This document shows, one piece after another, positions 43,654 through 50,627 of a DNA stretch of 64,000 nucleotides. This DNA comes from Acetitomaculum ruminis DSM 5522 (GTDB taxonomy: Bacteria > Bacillota > Clostridia > Lachnospirales > Lachnospiraceae). Both the position numbers and the translations under genes were made by a program. The notes beneath the pieces were generated by a model. That model ran no database searches, was not told the DNA's origin, and was given only the letters and a program-made list of their open reading frames with translations. The first letter of the stretch is position 1, and each line of letters starts with the position of its first letter. The stretch covers positions 1 through 64,000 of the forward strand of contig NZ_FOJY01000014.1 in the NCBI RefSeq assembly GCF_900112085.1, given 5' to 3'.

Positions 43654-45612
43654 ATGTCAGCCATATGGGGTATTATTTCAAATAATATAAGCGAAAATAA
43701 TTTAACCTTGCAGATAGATGCCATGTCAGCTATCTATGAAAACCGTTGCAAACTGGATAAAATAAACCATATAAAAGAAAATGATATTGCTTTTTGTTGC
43801 GGTTTACAATTCATTACCAAAGAGTCAGAAAATGAAACTTTACCCTATTATGATAAAGAAAGGGACATTTTTTTTACTGCCGACTGCCTTCTTGATAACA
43901 GAACTGAATTAATTAAAAAGTTAAGTATCAAGGATACCGAAATATGTGATGGTATGATTATTTACAAAGCCTTTCTAAAATACGGGATTGATTGTCTGAA
44001 GTATTTAGAGGGACTTTTTTCCATTGCCATTTACGATAATAAGAAAAAAACTTTCTACCTTGCTGCTGATAAACTTTCGCAAAGGTCAATCTATTATTAT
44101 GTAAATGATGGAAATATCTATTTTTCCACCCTTATTGACCCTGTTTTACAGGCGAATCCAAACTTAAAAATAAACGAAAATTACTTAAAAGACTTTCTTT
44201 TAGCTCCGGGAATGATGCCAAATATTGTTGCAGGTGAAACTCCTTACGATAATATTTTTCAGATTATCGCATCTTCTTATATTAAGATAGAAAATGAAGA
44301 AGTAAGTAAAGTAAAATACTTTAATATTTTAGATAATATCTCTATTTCCAATATTAGAAATGAAAAAGAAGTTGCCAAAAGATTTGTTAAAGTATATTCA
44401 GATTGCGTAAAATCAGCCCTCAGATGCCAAAAGGAAGTGGCAATAAGTCTTAGCAGCGGTCTTGATTCTTCAAGCGTTGCAGCCTTATCATCCCTGGAAT
44501 TAAGCAGGAAAAACAAAAAGCTTTTTTCATTTACCTATGTAAATTATGAAAAACCACCTTTAAACAGAAAGAATTATTTTATAAATGACGAAACCGACCT
44601 GGTAAAAAAATTAATTGAGCTTTATCCAAATATTATTCCTGAATTTGTGAATAATGAAGGGAAGAATTCTATCTTAGAAATACCTGAAATATTAAAAATC
44701 ATGGAAATCCCCTTTAAAGCCACAGTTAATCTGCCTAACCTTTATGAAATATATAAAAAAGCATATGAAAAAAACTGCAGAATAGTTTTAACAGGTCAAT
44801 TCGGAAACAGTACTGTTTCCTATGGTGATATTCAAAATGTGCTCTATGACCTGTATACTAACAAAAAGTATATTAAATTTCTCAAGTGTCTAAACGGATA
44901 TTGTACAAATGTTGTACCTCAAAGCAGAAAAAGGGCACTTTTAGATACCATAAAACATTTTACAAATATCAAAAGAAAATCAACTATTGACATTGATACA
45001 AATAATTTAACGGATAATCCACTTTTAGCTAAAGATATACACAAAAATTATTCTATAATTGACCGCTTTGGGGATACTGATTTTATACAAAAGCTTTCGG
45101 GACTGCCTGAAGACCATATCAGCTACCAAAGTAATCTTACTTTACCTGCATCCTATGCCTATATTGGTTCATATGAAACAAAACTTGGCCTAGCCTGTGG
45201 CATTGTAGTTAGAGATCCTACAAGAGATATACGCCTGCAAAAATTCTGTTTAAGCCTTCCATTTCATTTTTTTGCCTTCAATGGAAATGTAAGATGGCTT
45301 ATTCGTGGTGCAATGCATGATTTTTTACCAAAAGAATATGTAGATGTCTGGCCAAGATACGGCTTACAAAACGCCGACTGGCATATAAGAATAATTAGAG
45401 ATTGGAAAAAAATAAGAGAAAAATATTATGACCTGTTTACTAATCCAAAAATGGATAAATATATCGATCAGGCCTCTTGTAATGATTTATTAGAGTTTTT
45501 AGATAATGTTTCTATAAAAGATCTTTATGAAATAGATAAATTTAGTGCTATAGACGAAAGTAAATTACAATATCTATCTTTTGTTATAGTATTATATGAA
45601 TTTTTACCCTAA
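43654..45612 (+). CDS. Asparagine-synthetase-like lasso peptide cyclase (C protein)
   Basis: 652 residues. The N-terminal part (about 1-200) is a glutamine amidotransferase class II-like domain that lacks the catalytic Cys2 (MSAIWGIIS), and the C-terminal part is an asparagine-synthetase ATP-pyrophosphatase domain with the PP-loop LSSGLDSSS at about 266-274. This combination is typical of lasso peptide macrolactam synthetases, which adenylate an Asp or Glu side chain of the core and join it to the core N-terminus. RBS AAGGAGAG is good. It is followed, after 163 bases with its own promoter, by the precursor. A true asparagine synthetase is unlikely given the missing Cys2 and the neighbours. 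Confidence 0.85.
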   Translation: MSAIWGIISNNISENNLTLQIDAMSAIYENRCKLDKINHIKENDIAFCCGLQFITKESENETLPYYDKERDIFFTADCLLDNRTELIKKLSIKDTEICDGMIIYKAFLKYGIDCLKYLEGLFSIAIYDNKKKTFYLAADKLSQRSIYYYVNDGNIYFSTLIDPVLQANPNLKINENYLKDFLLAPGMMPNIVAGETPYDNIFQIIASSYIKIENEEVSKVKYFNILDNISISNIRNEKEVAKRFVKVYSDCVKSALRCQKEVAISLSSGLDSSSVAALSSLELSRKNKKLFSFTYVNYEKPPLNRKNYFINDETDLVKKLIELYPNIIPEFVNNEGKNSILEIPEILKIMEIPFKATVNLPNLYEIYKKAYEKNCRIVLTGQFGNSTVSYGDIQNVLYDLYTNKKYIKFLKCLNGYCTNVVPQSRKRALLDTIKHFTNIKRKSTIDIDTNNLTDNPLLAKDIHKNYSIIDRFGDTDFIQKLSGLPEDHISYQSNLTLPASYAYIGSYETKLGLACGIVVRDPTRDIRLQKFCLSLPFHFFAFNGNVRWLIRGAMHDFLPKEYVDVWPRYGLQNADWHIRIIRDWKKIREKYYDLFTNPKMDKYIDQASCNDLLEFLDNVSIKDLYEIDKFSAIDESKLQYLSFVIVLYEFLP

Positions 45613-45671
45613 AAAAATCATATAATTTTAACTTTATTCCTTCTTATAAATATTCATGTTACTTTATTATC

Positions 45672-45712
45672 TAACAAATTTGTTATATTCACTTTTCTTT
45701 TATCAAATTTGA
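45672..45712 (+). promoter_or_regulatory. Two CAAATTTG palindromes upstream of the precursor promoter
   Basis: TAACAAATTTGTTA (45672-45685) is a perfect 14-bp palindrome and TCAAATTTGA (45703-45712) a perfect 10-bp palindrome. Both share the core CAAATTTG, and their centres are 29 bases apart. The second lies in the spacer directly upstream of the -10. They look like two operators for one dimeric regulator. No regulator gene is in the cluster. Confidence 0.5.
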
Positions 45713-45715
45713 CTA

Positions 45716-45721
45716 TATAAT
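45716..45721 (+). promoter_or_regulatory. Likely -10 of the precursor gene
   Basis: TATAAT at 45716-45721, with only a poor -35 (TTTTCT, 45693-45698) 17 bases upstream, which suggests dependence on an activator. Transcription would start near 45728, in front of a small hairpin (GCGTT/AACGC, 45728-45743). Confidence 0.45.
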
Positions 45722-45775
45722 GAGTGGGCGTTGAGTGGAACGCTTTTAAAAAATGTAACTACTAGGAGGAAAGAA

Positions 45776-45979
45776 ATGAAAGCTTGGAAAAAACCTGAAA
45801 TGGAAGTTTTAAATGTAGCAGCTACAGCACATGCATGGATTGGAATTTATAAAGATGGTGGATATATCGGAGATGGTGAAATCTCAGGACATCTTAGTTG
45901 GACAAAACCTGAATCAAACAATAACAACAACAATCCAACTCCAACACCAACTAATAACACACCAGATATGTTTAGCTAA
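45776..45979 (+). CDS. Lasso-peptide-like precursor (A protein)
   Basis: 67 residues from ATG 45776, which has AGGAGG seven bases upstream; an earlier in-frame ATG (45731) precedes the RBS and is rejected. The leader, residues 1-18 (MKAWKKPEMEVLNVAATA), matches paeninodin-type leaders: W-x-x-P replaces Y-x-x-P, Leu12 follows, and Thr17 falls at -2. If cleavage is after Ala18, the core starts at His19 and Asp27 is core residue 9, the right distance for a nine-residue macrolactam (HAWIGIYKD). The tail has YIGDGEISGHLSW, then Asn6 and a Pro-Thr run, and ends in Ser67. The core of 49 residues is far longer than the usual 15-25. Ends in a strong terminator. Confidence 0.75.
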   Translation: MKAWKKPEMEVLNVAATAHAWIGIYKDGGYIGDGEISGHLSWTKPESNNNNNNPTPTPTNNTPDMFS

Positions 45980-45992
45980 TTAGTTAATTTCC

Positions 45993-46024
45993 ACCTCAAA
46001 TTCTTTAGAATTTGAGGTATTTTT
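45993..46024 (+). terminator. Intrinsic terminator of the precursor gene
   Basis: ACCTCAAATTC (45993-46003) pairs perfectly with GAATTTGAGGT (46008-46018), followed by ATTTTTTT. It would let the precursor be made in excess over the downstream enzymes. Confidence 0.92.
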
Positions 46025-46106
46025 TTATCTCTGTTATTAAATTTTTATAAATTATATTTATATATTTTATATTTAATTTATTATTCTAACAATTCTCCTC
46101 TTACTC

Positions 46107-46135
46107 TTTACAGTACTTATGCCACAGTCTATAAT
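46107..46135 (+). promoter_or_regulatory. SigA promoter in the precursor-kinase gap
   Basis: TTTACA (46107-46112) and TATAAT (46130-46135) are separated by 17 bases, a near-consensus promoter. There is no gene of normal size downstream before the terminator at 46297. Confidence 0.7.
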
Positions 46136-46141
46136 AATTTA

Positions 46142-46327
46142 GGTTATATAAATAAAATTCTGCATGAAATGAATGTGGCTCATTCTTATTGCAGAGATAA
46201 GTTAAAAAATGTTCTGATTCTAGAACATGTGAAACACATTTATATTTCTTTCTTCAATCAACACCTTGTGTTGATAATTATTTCTTCAATTCTATTAAAG
46301 GGGCAGAACTTCAGGTTCTGTCCTTTT
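46142..46327 (+). ncRNA. Candidate structured small RNA inside the lasso-like locus
   Basis: Framed by a good promoter and an intrinsic terminator, this segment of about 185 nt contains a chain of hairpins: TCTGCA/TGCAGA (46159-46164 with 46190-46195) enclosing GAATG/CATTC (46171-46175 with 46181-46185); ATGTTCT/AGAACAT (46209-46215 with 46222-46228); and ATCAACAC/GTGTTGAT (46257-46264 with 46268-46275). It also contains a 56-codon frame from ATG 46168 (MNVAHSYCRDKLKNVLILEH and on) without a ribosome binding site. I recognise no known RNA family. A small RNA is more likely than a peptide gene. Confidence 0.45.
46297..46327 (+). terminator. Intrinsic terminator of the candidate small RNA
   Basis: A stem of 13 pairs, CAGAAC/GTTCTG extended by GGG/TCC and AAAG/TTTT, around a TTCAG loop, ending in TTTTATAT. 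Confidence 0.8.
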
Positions 46328-46340
46328 ATATATTCCTAAC

Positions 46341-46369
46341 TTGACTAATTTTCTTCTTCCATATATCAT
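46341..46369 (+). promoter_or_regulatory. SigA promoter of the kinase-peptidase operon
   Basis: TTGACT (46341-46346) and TATCAT (46364-46369) are 17 bases apart. The leader includes a perfect 10-bp hairpin, TATAGCAGAC/GTCTGCTATA (46405-46430), ending 10 bases before the GAGGA ribosome binding site, which may affect mRNA stability or translation. Confidence 0.6.
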
Positions 46370-46448
46370 ACAGATTGTAATCAAAAACATATTGTCTAAA
46401 TAAATATAGCAGACGGTTTTGTCTGCTATAAATTATCATTGAGGAAAA

Positions 46449-47366
46449 ATGGAAAAATATTATTATACCGTTTACGGAGAAAATATCGAATGTGATTTTG
46501 AAATTCCTGAATTGGTTTCGATTCCCCCAGATAGTGATATTACGATACACATCTGTTTAGAGGATATTCCACCGGAGATTTTAGCCGGTCAAAATAGCAT
46601 AAAAGATGTCTTGGCTACGCCAAAGCTTTGTTGCTTTGAAATTGAATCGGTAGGCTATTATTTCATTCAGGAGGGAAAACGAATCAGTATTCAATGTAAT
46701 AAAGATTTTGACCCTTACAAGAGAAAAATATTTACACTAGGCTCTGCTTTAGGTATTGCCATGATATTAAAAGGACGCATTCCTATTCACGGAGGAACGG
46801 TTGTTCAAAATGATAAAGCAGTAATTATCACCGGAGATGCCGGTGCCGGTAAATCCACCATTTCCACAGCTCTTCGCCTTGACGGTATGGGATTTTTAGC
46901 CGATGATGTCTCTGTATTAGATAAGAAAAGTGATAATAACTGGATTGTTGAACCAGCCTATCCTCAGCAAAAACTTTGCAGGGATGCCGCTGTTTCATTT
47001 GGATATGAACTTTCTGATTTAATTTATATTGACGAAGAAAGGGATAAATTTGCAGTCAGATTCAGTGAAGGCTTTGTCAACAAGGGACTTCCCCTTAAAG
47101 CTTTTGTAGAGCTTAATTTAGGAGAAGATAATCAAAAAGAAGACCTTATTATATCTGAAATCCTAGGTACCGATAAAATAAAGTGTATGCTTAAAAATAC
47201 CTATCGCAGCTTTATTTTTAACATGATTGGATTTGCCCCGGCTCTTATGAAAAATTATATTGAAATTCTAAATCAGACTCCCATTTATAAAATAACCAGA
47301 AAACCGGGAGTGGATACCACAAAAAAGATTATCAATATGATACGGGGACTTGACGAGCTAAAATAA
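46449..47366 (+). CDS. HprK-like kinase of the lasso-like cluster (PadeK type)
   Basis: 305 residues. The N-terminal third is a beta-rich segment without a known motif, and the rest is an HPr-kinase-like domain with HGGTVV (114-119), P-loop GDAGAGKST (129-137) and FLADDVSVLD (149-158), which provides the catalytic aspartate. Kinases of this kind in paeninodin-type lasso clusters phosphorylate the C-terminal serine of the precursor; the precursor here does end in Ser. It is not true HprK/P, which has a different N-terminal domain and regulates carbon catabolite control. Precedes the leader peptidase gene by 18 bases, so they form a two-gene operon with its own promoter. Confidence 0.85.
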   Translation: MEKYYYTVYGENIECDFEIPELVSIPPDSDITIHICLEDIPPEILAGQNSIKDVLATPKLCCFEIESVGYYFIQEGKRISIQCNKDFDPYKRKIFTLGSALGIAMILKGRIPIHGGTVVQNDKAVIITGDAGAGKSTISTALRLDGMGFLADDVSVLDKKSDNNWIVEPAYPQQKLCRDAAVSFGYELSDLIYIDEERDKFAVRFSEGFVNKGLPLKAFVELNLGEDNQKEDLIISEILGTDKIKCMLKNTYRSFIFNMIGFAPALMKNYIEILNQTPIYKITRKPGVDTTKKIINMIRGLDELK

Positions 47367-47384
47367 TACACACCAGGAGAAAGA

Positions 47385-47801
47385 ATGAAATCATTAAAAA
47401 CTGCCAGAATCAACATTATTTTATATATTTTAATGGGCTTTTATCGCCTTCAAATTTTGCTTATTTCTTCAGATAAACTTAGAAAGCACTGGGGAAAGGA
47501 AGGTGAAGAATCCCCAAAAACCGAACCCATAGACCATTATTATTATGCAAGATATATCTGTAAACATATTGATAAAATCTCAAAAAAAACCCCCTGGGAA
47601 AGTAAATGCCTGGTTCAGGCTCTTACAGCCAGATTTCTTCTAAATCGTAAACATATTAACAATACTCTTTATTTAGGGGTTGGAAGAGATGAAAGCGGAA
47701 AAATGGTTGCCCATGCCTGGATTCGCACCGGAGAAGCATTTGTTACCGGTGGAAACGGAGAAGGCTATGGTAAGGTTGCCAGCTTTGCAAATATTTTCTG
47801 A
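47385..47801 (+). CDS. Lasso peptide leader peptidase, B2 type (transglutaminase-like)
   Basis: 138 residues, the usual length for a stand-alone B2 protease (PF13471). Catalytic residues are visible: Cys75 in WESKCLVQALTARFLL and His110 in MVAHAWIRTG; the third residue, usually Asp, should be near 112-124 but is not obvious. LYLGVGRDESGKM matches the conserved strand before the His. It cuts the leader from the precursor. Normally it needs a B1 RRE protein to hold the leader, and I find none encoded beside it. CAGGAGAAAG precedes the ATG. Confidence 0.87.
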   Translation: MKSLKTARINIILYILMGFYRLQILLISSDKLRKHWGKEGEESPKTEPIDHYYYARYICKHIDKISKKTPWESKCLVQALTARFLLNRKHINNTLYLGVGRDESGKMVAHAWIRTGEAFVTGGNGEGYGKVASFANIF

Positions 47802-47808
47802 TAACAAA

Positions 47809-47850
47809 AAAGCTTTTCTTTAGCTTAATGATAAACTAAGGAAAGGCTTT
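47809..47850. terminator. Bidirectional intrinsic terminator
   Basis: AGCTTTTCTTTAG (47811-47823) pairs with CTAAGGAAAGGCT (47836-47848) with few mismatches and T/A runs on both sides. It separates the lasso-like operon from the convergent HIT gene. Confidence 0.8.
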
Positions 47851-47858
47851 TTTTATTG

Positions 47859-48269
47859 TTATTCTTTAATTATTTTTACAAGTTCCTGGATTTCTTCATC
47901 TGTAATATCCCCCGGATTCCAAAGAATATGGGCTCCATCATTTTTATATCTTGGGATTAAATGCAGATGATAATGTGGTACCGTTTGGCCGGCTGCTTCT
48001 TTATTATTCTGAACCACATTAAATCCATCACATTTTAGTGCTTTTGTCATTTTTTCTACCATTTTTTTAGAAAGCACTGCCACTTTTTTAAGAGTTTCCT
48101 CGTCGATTTCGTATAAATCCTCAAAATGATTTTTTGGTAATATTAATGCATGTCCTTTTGTCGCCGGTCCCCTGTCTAATATTACTCTGAAATCTTCATC
48201 TTCATACAAGGTTCCTGATGGAATCTCTCCTGCTGCTATTTTGCAAAAAATACAATCATCCTTTTTCAT
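47859..48269 (-). CDS. HIT family protein
   Basis: 136 residues, single HIT domain. The histidine triad is HYHLHLIP near residues 97-104, with the N-terminal zinc-like CIFCKIAAGEIPS and the conserved HALILPKNHF. Hint-type proteins hydrolyse nucleoside phosphoramidates (AMP-lysine and similar). Last of three co-directional genes (rhomboid, flavodoxin-SCP2, HIT) with 1- and 11-base gaps. Confidence 0.93.
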   Translation of the reverse strand: MKKDDCIFCKIAAGEIPSGTLYEDEDFRVILDRGPATKGHALILPKNHFEDLYEIDEETLKKVAVLSKKMVEKMTKALKCDGFNVVQNNKEAAGQTVPHYHLHLIPRYKNDGAHILWNPGDITDEEIQELVKIIKE

Positions 48270-48280
48270 TTTTTCCTCCT

Positions 48281-49297
48281 TTAAGCTGATTCTCCCGCTT
48301 TTATAATATTAAAACTAAATACTCTGTCTAACTGTCTTAAAACATTAAATTTTCCTCTGGCGCTCATGCTGCCTTCCATAAATGCCCTTTGAAAAGTCAT
48401 ATGTCCGGCGATTATCTCATCAAAAACCTTGGAAGTCATTTTCATAATAACTTCAGTATTTCTTCTTTGAGTACCGTATTCCACATTTAATCCTGCTCCG
48501 TCTATTTCCAAAACAATGGATTTGTTCAGGTCAGATACCAAAATAAGATAATTACTCTTATAAGCCTCTGTCGGTCTAAAATGTTTTCTTAAGGAATTAA
48601 TATATTTATCCTCGTCCTGCTCATCTTTAACCAGCATATCCTTAAACATAGTGGCAAGTTCTTTCAAATCTTCTTTTTGTGTCTTAACAAACTCATCATC
48701 TGATACATATTTAGACAGCTGCTCACTTTCCTGTGGTGTAAAATTAATTTTCTTTGTGCGCAAAACATTGGTTTTAACCGCCTGATTACTGGTTGGCAAT
48801 TCCCTTAATTTTTGAGATATATTCCTGTAAAAATTCTCTGCTTTTTTTTCAATTATCTTGGAATATTCTTTATTCATTTCAAATTCCAAAGGATCACTAA
48901 CATATCCGCACATTCCCCTTGAAGGAATTCCACCTAATATTTCCCAGGAATTTAAAAGGGTAAGCTCTCCCTCTTTTTCCCCATAGGTAGTGGACATAAC
49001 CACCGGAAGCATATAAAGTTCGCTTATCTTTTCTTTATCACCATACTGCCAGCAGGCATCTAAAAACTGCTGCATATATCCGCCTATTCCAAACCATTCA
49101 ACTGTAGATGCCAATATAATTCCATCTGCATTTTTAAAGGTATTTGGCAATGTAACAAGTGAATTTTTCTGTTCGAAAAGATTAAAACGCTCCACCTTAA
49201 CATTTAATTCCTCGAAAACCATTTGCATTTTTTCTAAAACATACAAAGTCGGATCATCTAAAAATCCTCTTCCCCCATAATAAATGTTAATTTTCAT
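48281..49297 (-). CDS. Flavodoxin-like domain fused to an SCP2 sterol-carrier domain
   Basis: 338 residues. Residues about 1-175 resemble NADPH-dependent FMN reductases and flavodoxins: the start MKINIYYGGRGFLDDPTLYV, then LASTVEWFGIGGYMQQFLDA, VVMSTTYGEKEGELTL. Residues about 235-338 form an SCP2-like lipid-binding domain (SIVLEIDGAGLNVEYGT, GHMTFQRAFMEGSMSARGKF). The pairing suggests a flavoprotein that handles a hydrophobic substrate, but this is inference. No membrane segments. Transcribed with the rhomboid gene upstream (1-base gap) and the HIT gene downstream. The ATG has only a weak RBS, consistent with translational coupling. Confidence 0.8.
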   Translation of the reverse strand: MKINIYYGGRGFLDDPTLYVLEKMQMVFEELNVKVERFNLFEQKNSLVTLPNTFKNADGIILASTVEWFGIGGYMQQFLDACWQYGDKEKISELYMLPVVMSTTYGEKEGELTLLNSWEILGGIPSRGMCGYVSDPLEFEMNKEYSKIIEKKAENFYRNISQKLRELPTSNQAVKTNVLRTKKINFTPQESEQLSKYVSDDEFVKTQKEDLKELATMFKDMLVKDEQDEDKYINSLRKHFRPTEAYKSNYLILVSDLNKSIVLEIDGAGLNVEYGTQRRNTEVIMKMTSKVFDEIIAGHMTFQRAFMEGSMSARGKFNVLRQLDRVFSFNIIKAGESA

Positions 49298-49298
49298 A

Positions 49299-50447
49299 CT
49301 ATAATTTTAGCCTTTCTTTTGTATTATCATACTTCTTGTTTCCTAATGGTCTGCATAAAACGGCTGCCAAGATTATTCCGCATAAAAGTCCTCCCAAATG
49401 AGCGACATTGTCCACACCATCGCTGGTAAAACCTATCAGCAGACTCAAAGCTATCATAAATGTCATTCTTAAAACAGATAATTCTCTGATTTTTCCCTTA
49501 TTAATTATTGTCACATAAAGCAAAGCTCCGATAACTGAAAAAATAGCTCCGCTTGCACCACCTGATACGGCATTTTCTCCTGATTTATATGCGGCATATA
49601 AAGAAATAACATTTCCTCCAATACCACCTAAAATATAAATCATCAAAAACTTAATCTTTCCGTAGGTTCTTTCTAAAATATCTCCGATAAAATACAAAAT
49701 AAACATGTTGTTAAGCATGTGGTCAATACCAAAATGTACAAACATGCTGGTGAATAAGAGATAATACCTGTGTTCCATTAAAACATAGGGTGGATACATT
49801 GCACCGTGAGAAAGCATAAAATCACTTTCCGTGGTATTTCCCAAATATTCCAATAAAGCAAAAATCCCTATGTTAATAAGTATTATCATTACATTAATCA
49901 CCGGAAAACTTACTTTTCTTCTTACCGGAATAATCACTTCAACTTTTTCGGCATCCTCAAGGGGATTATCCTCAAACTCTACTGCATTTTTAATCTGTTT
50001 TTTCAGTGGTCTTGGCTTAATCCAGGGATTATCAGTGGTAAATTCTTCGTCAAATAATCCAAACTCCGAAGGCTGATCATCAAAGATTAAAAGCCTGTGT
50101 TTTATACCATCTATAAGCCAGTATTTTATATTTTGAGGCAGTTTTTGACGCATACTTAAGGCATCATCTGCTGCAACCATATATAAAATATCCACATCCG
50201 TATTTTGTCTGTCATATTCTATAGGCAGAGTATTATCTTCTTCATCTCTAAAGATGTTTATGATTTTTTTGTTGATAATTTCCAACTGTTCTTTTGTATA
50301 TTCCTCGCCCTTTTGACAGTCCATCAATACAGCGACATCAATCTGAGGACCAAATTTTCTATAATAGACAGAAATCTGGTGAAGATTTGTCTTGACACTG
50401 CTATATAAATTTTCATGCATCACCTGATGCAGCTTAAAAAAATCCAT
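49299..50447 (-). CDS. Rhomboid family intramembrane serine protease
   Basis: 382 residues from ATG 50447 (AAAGGA six bases upstream; an in-frame ATG 15 bases earlier would overlap the RBS). The first 170 residues are a soluble domain; six to seven transmembrane segments follow. The catalytic Ser lies in SGGASGAIF and the His in DNVAHLGGLLCG, with HMLNNMFILYFIG giving the conserved HxxxN of helix 2. It cleaves single-span membrane proteins within the bilayer. Substrate unknown. First gene of a three-gene unit. Confidence 0.9.
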   Translation of the reverse strand: MDFFKLHQVMHENLYSSVKTNLHQISVYYRKFGPQIDVAVLMDCQKGEEYTKEQLEIINKKIINIFRDEEDNTLPIEYDRQNTDVDILYMVAADDALSMRQKLPQNIKYWLIDGIKHRLLIFDDQPSEFGLFDEEFTTDNPWIKPRPLKKQIKNAVEFEDNPLEDAEKVEVIIPVRRKVSFPVINVMIILINIGIFALLEYLGNTTESDFMLSHGAMYPPYVLMEHRYYLLFTSMFVHFGIDHMLNNMFILYFIGDILERTYGKIKFLMIYILGGIGGNVISLYAAYKSGENAVSGGASGAIFSVIGALLYVTIINKGKIRELSVLRMTFMIALSLLIGFTSDGVDNVAHLGGLLCGIILAAVLCRPLGNKKYDNTKERLKL

Positions 50448-50627
50448 AATTTTTCCTTTCATATAATCAGATTTCTTATAAAAAGGATGTTTACCTCATT
50501 TTTATTAAGAAGTCAACTAAAAAGCTTCCTAAAACTCATTATATCATAAGCATTAACTTATAAATAAACATTTTCCATGTTTTTTCATATATTCTTAAAA
50601 TAATTATCGAAATTTTTCCGGTGATTT

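Noticed and set aside
45980-46448. Long open frame read as a B1 (RRE) gene
   Set aside because: The plus strand stays open for many codons, but the only ATG gives 56 codons without an RBS and the sequence has no PqqD-like features; the hairpins explain it better as RNA.
46449-47366. Regulatory HPr kinase/phosphorylase (hprK)
   Set aside because: The N-terminus does not match HprK and the neighbours form a RiPP cluster.
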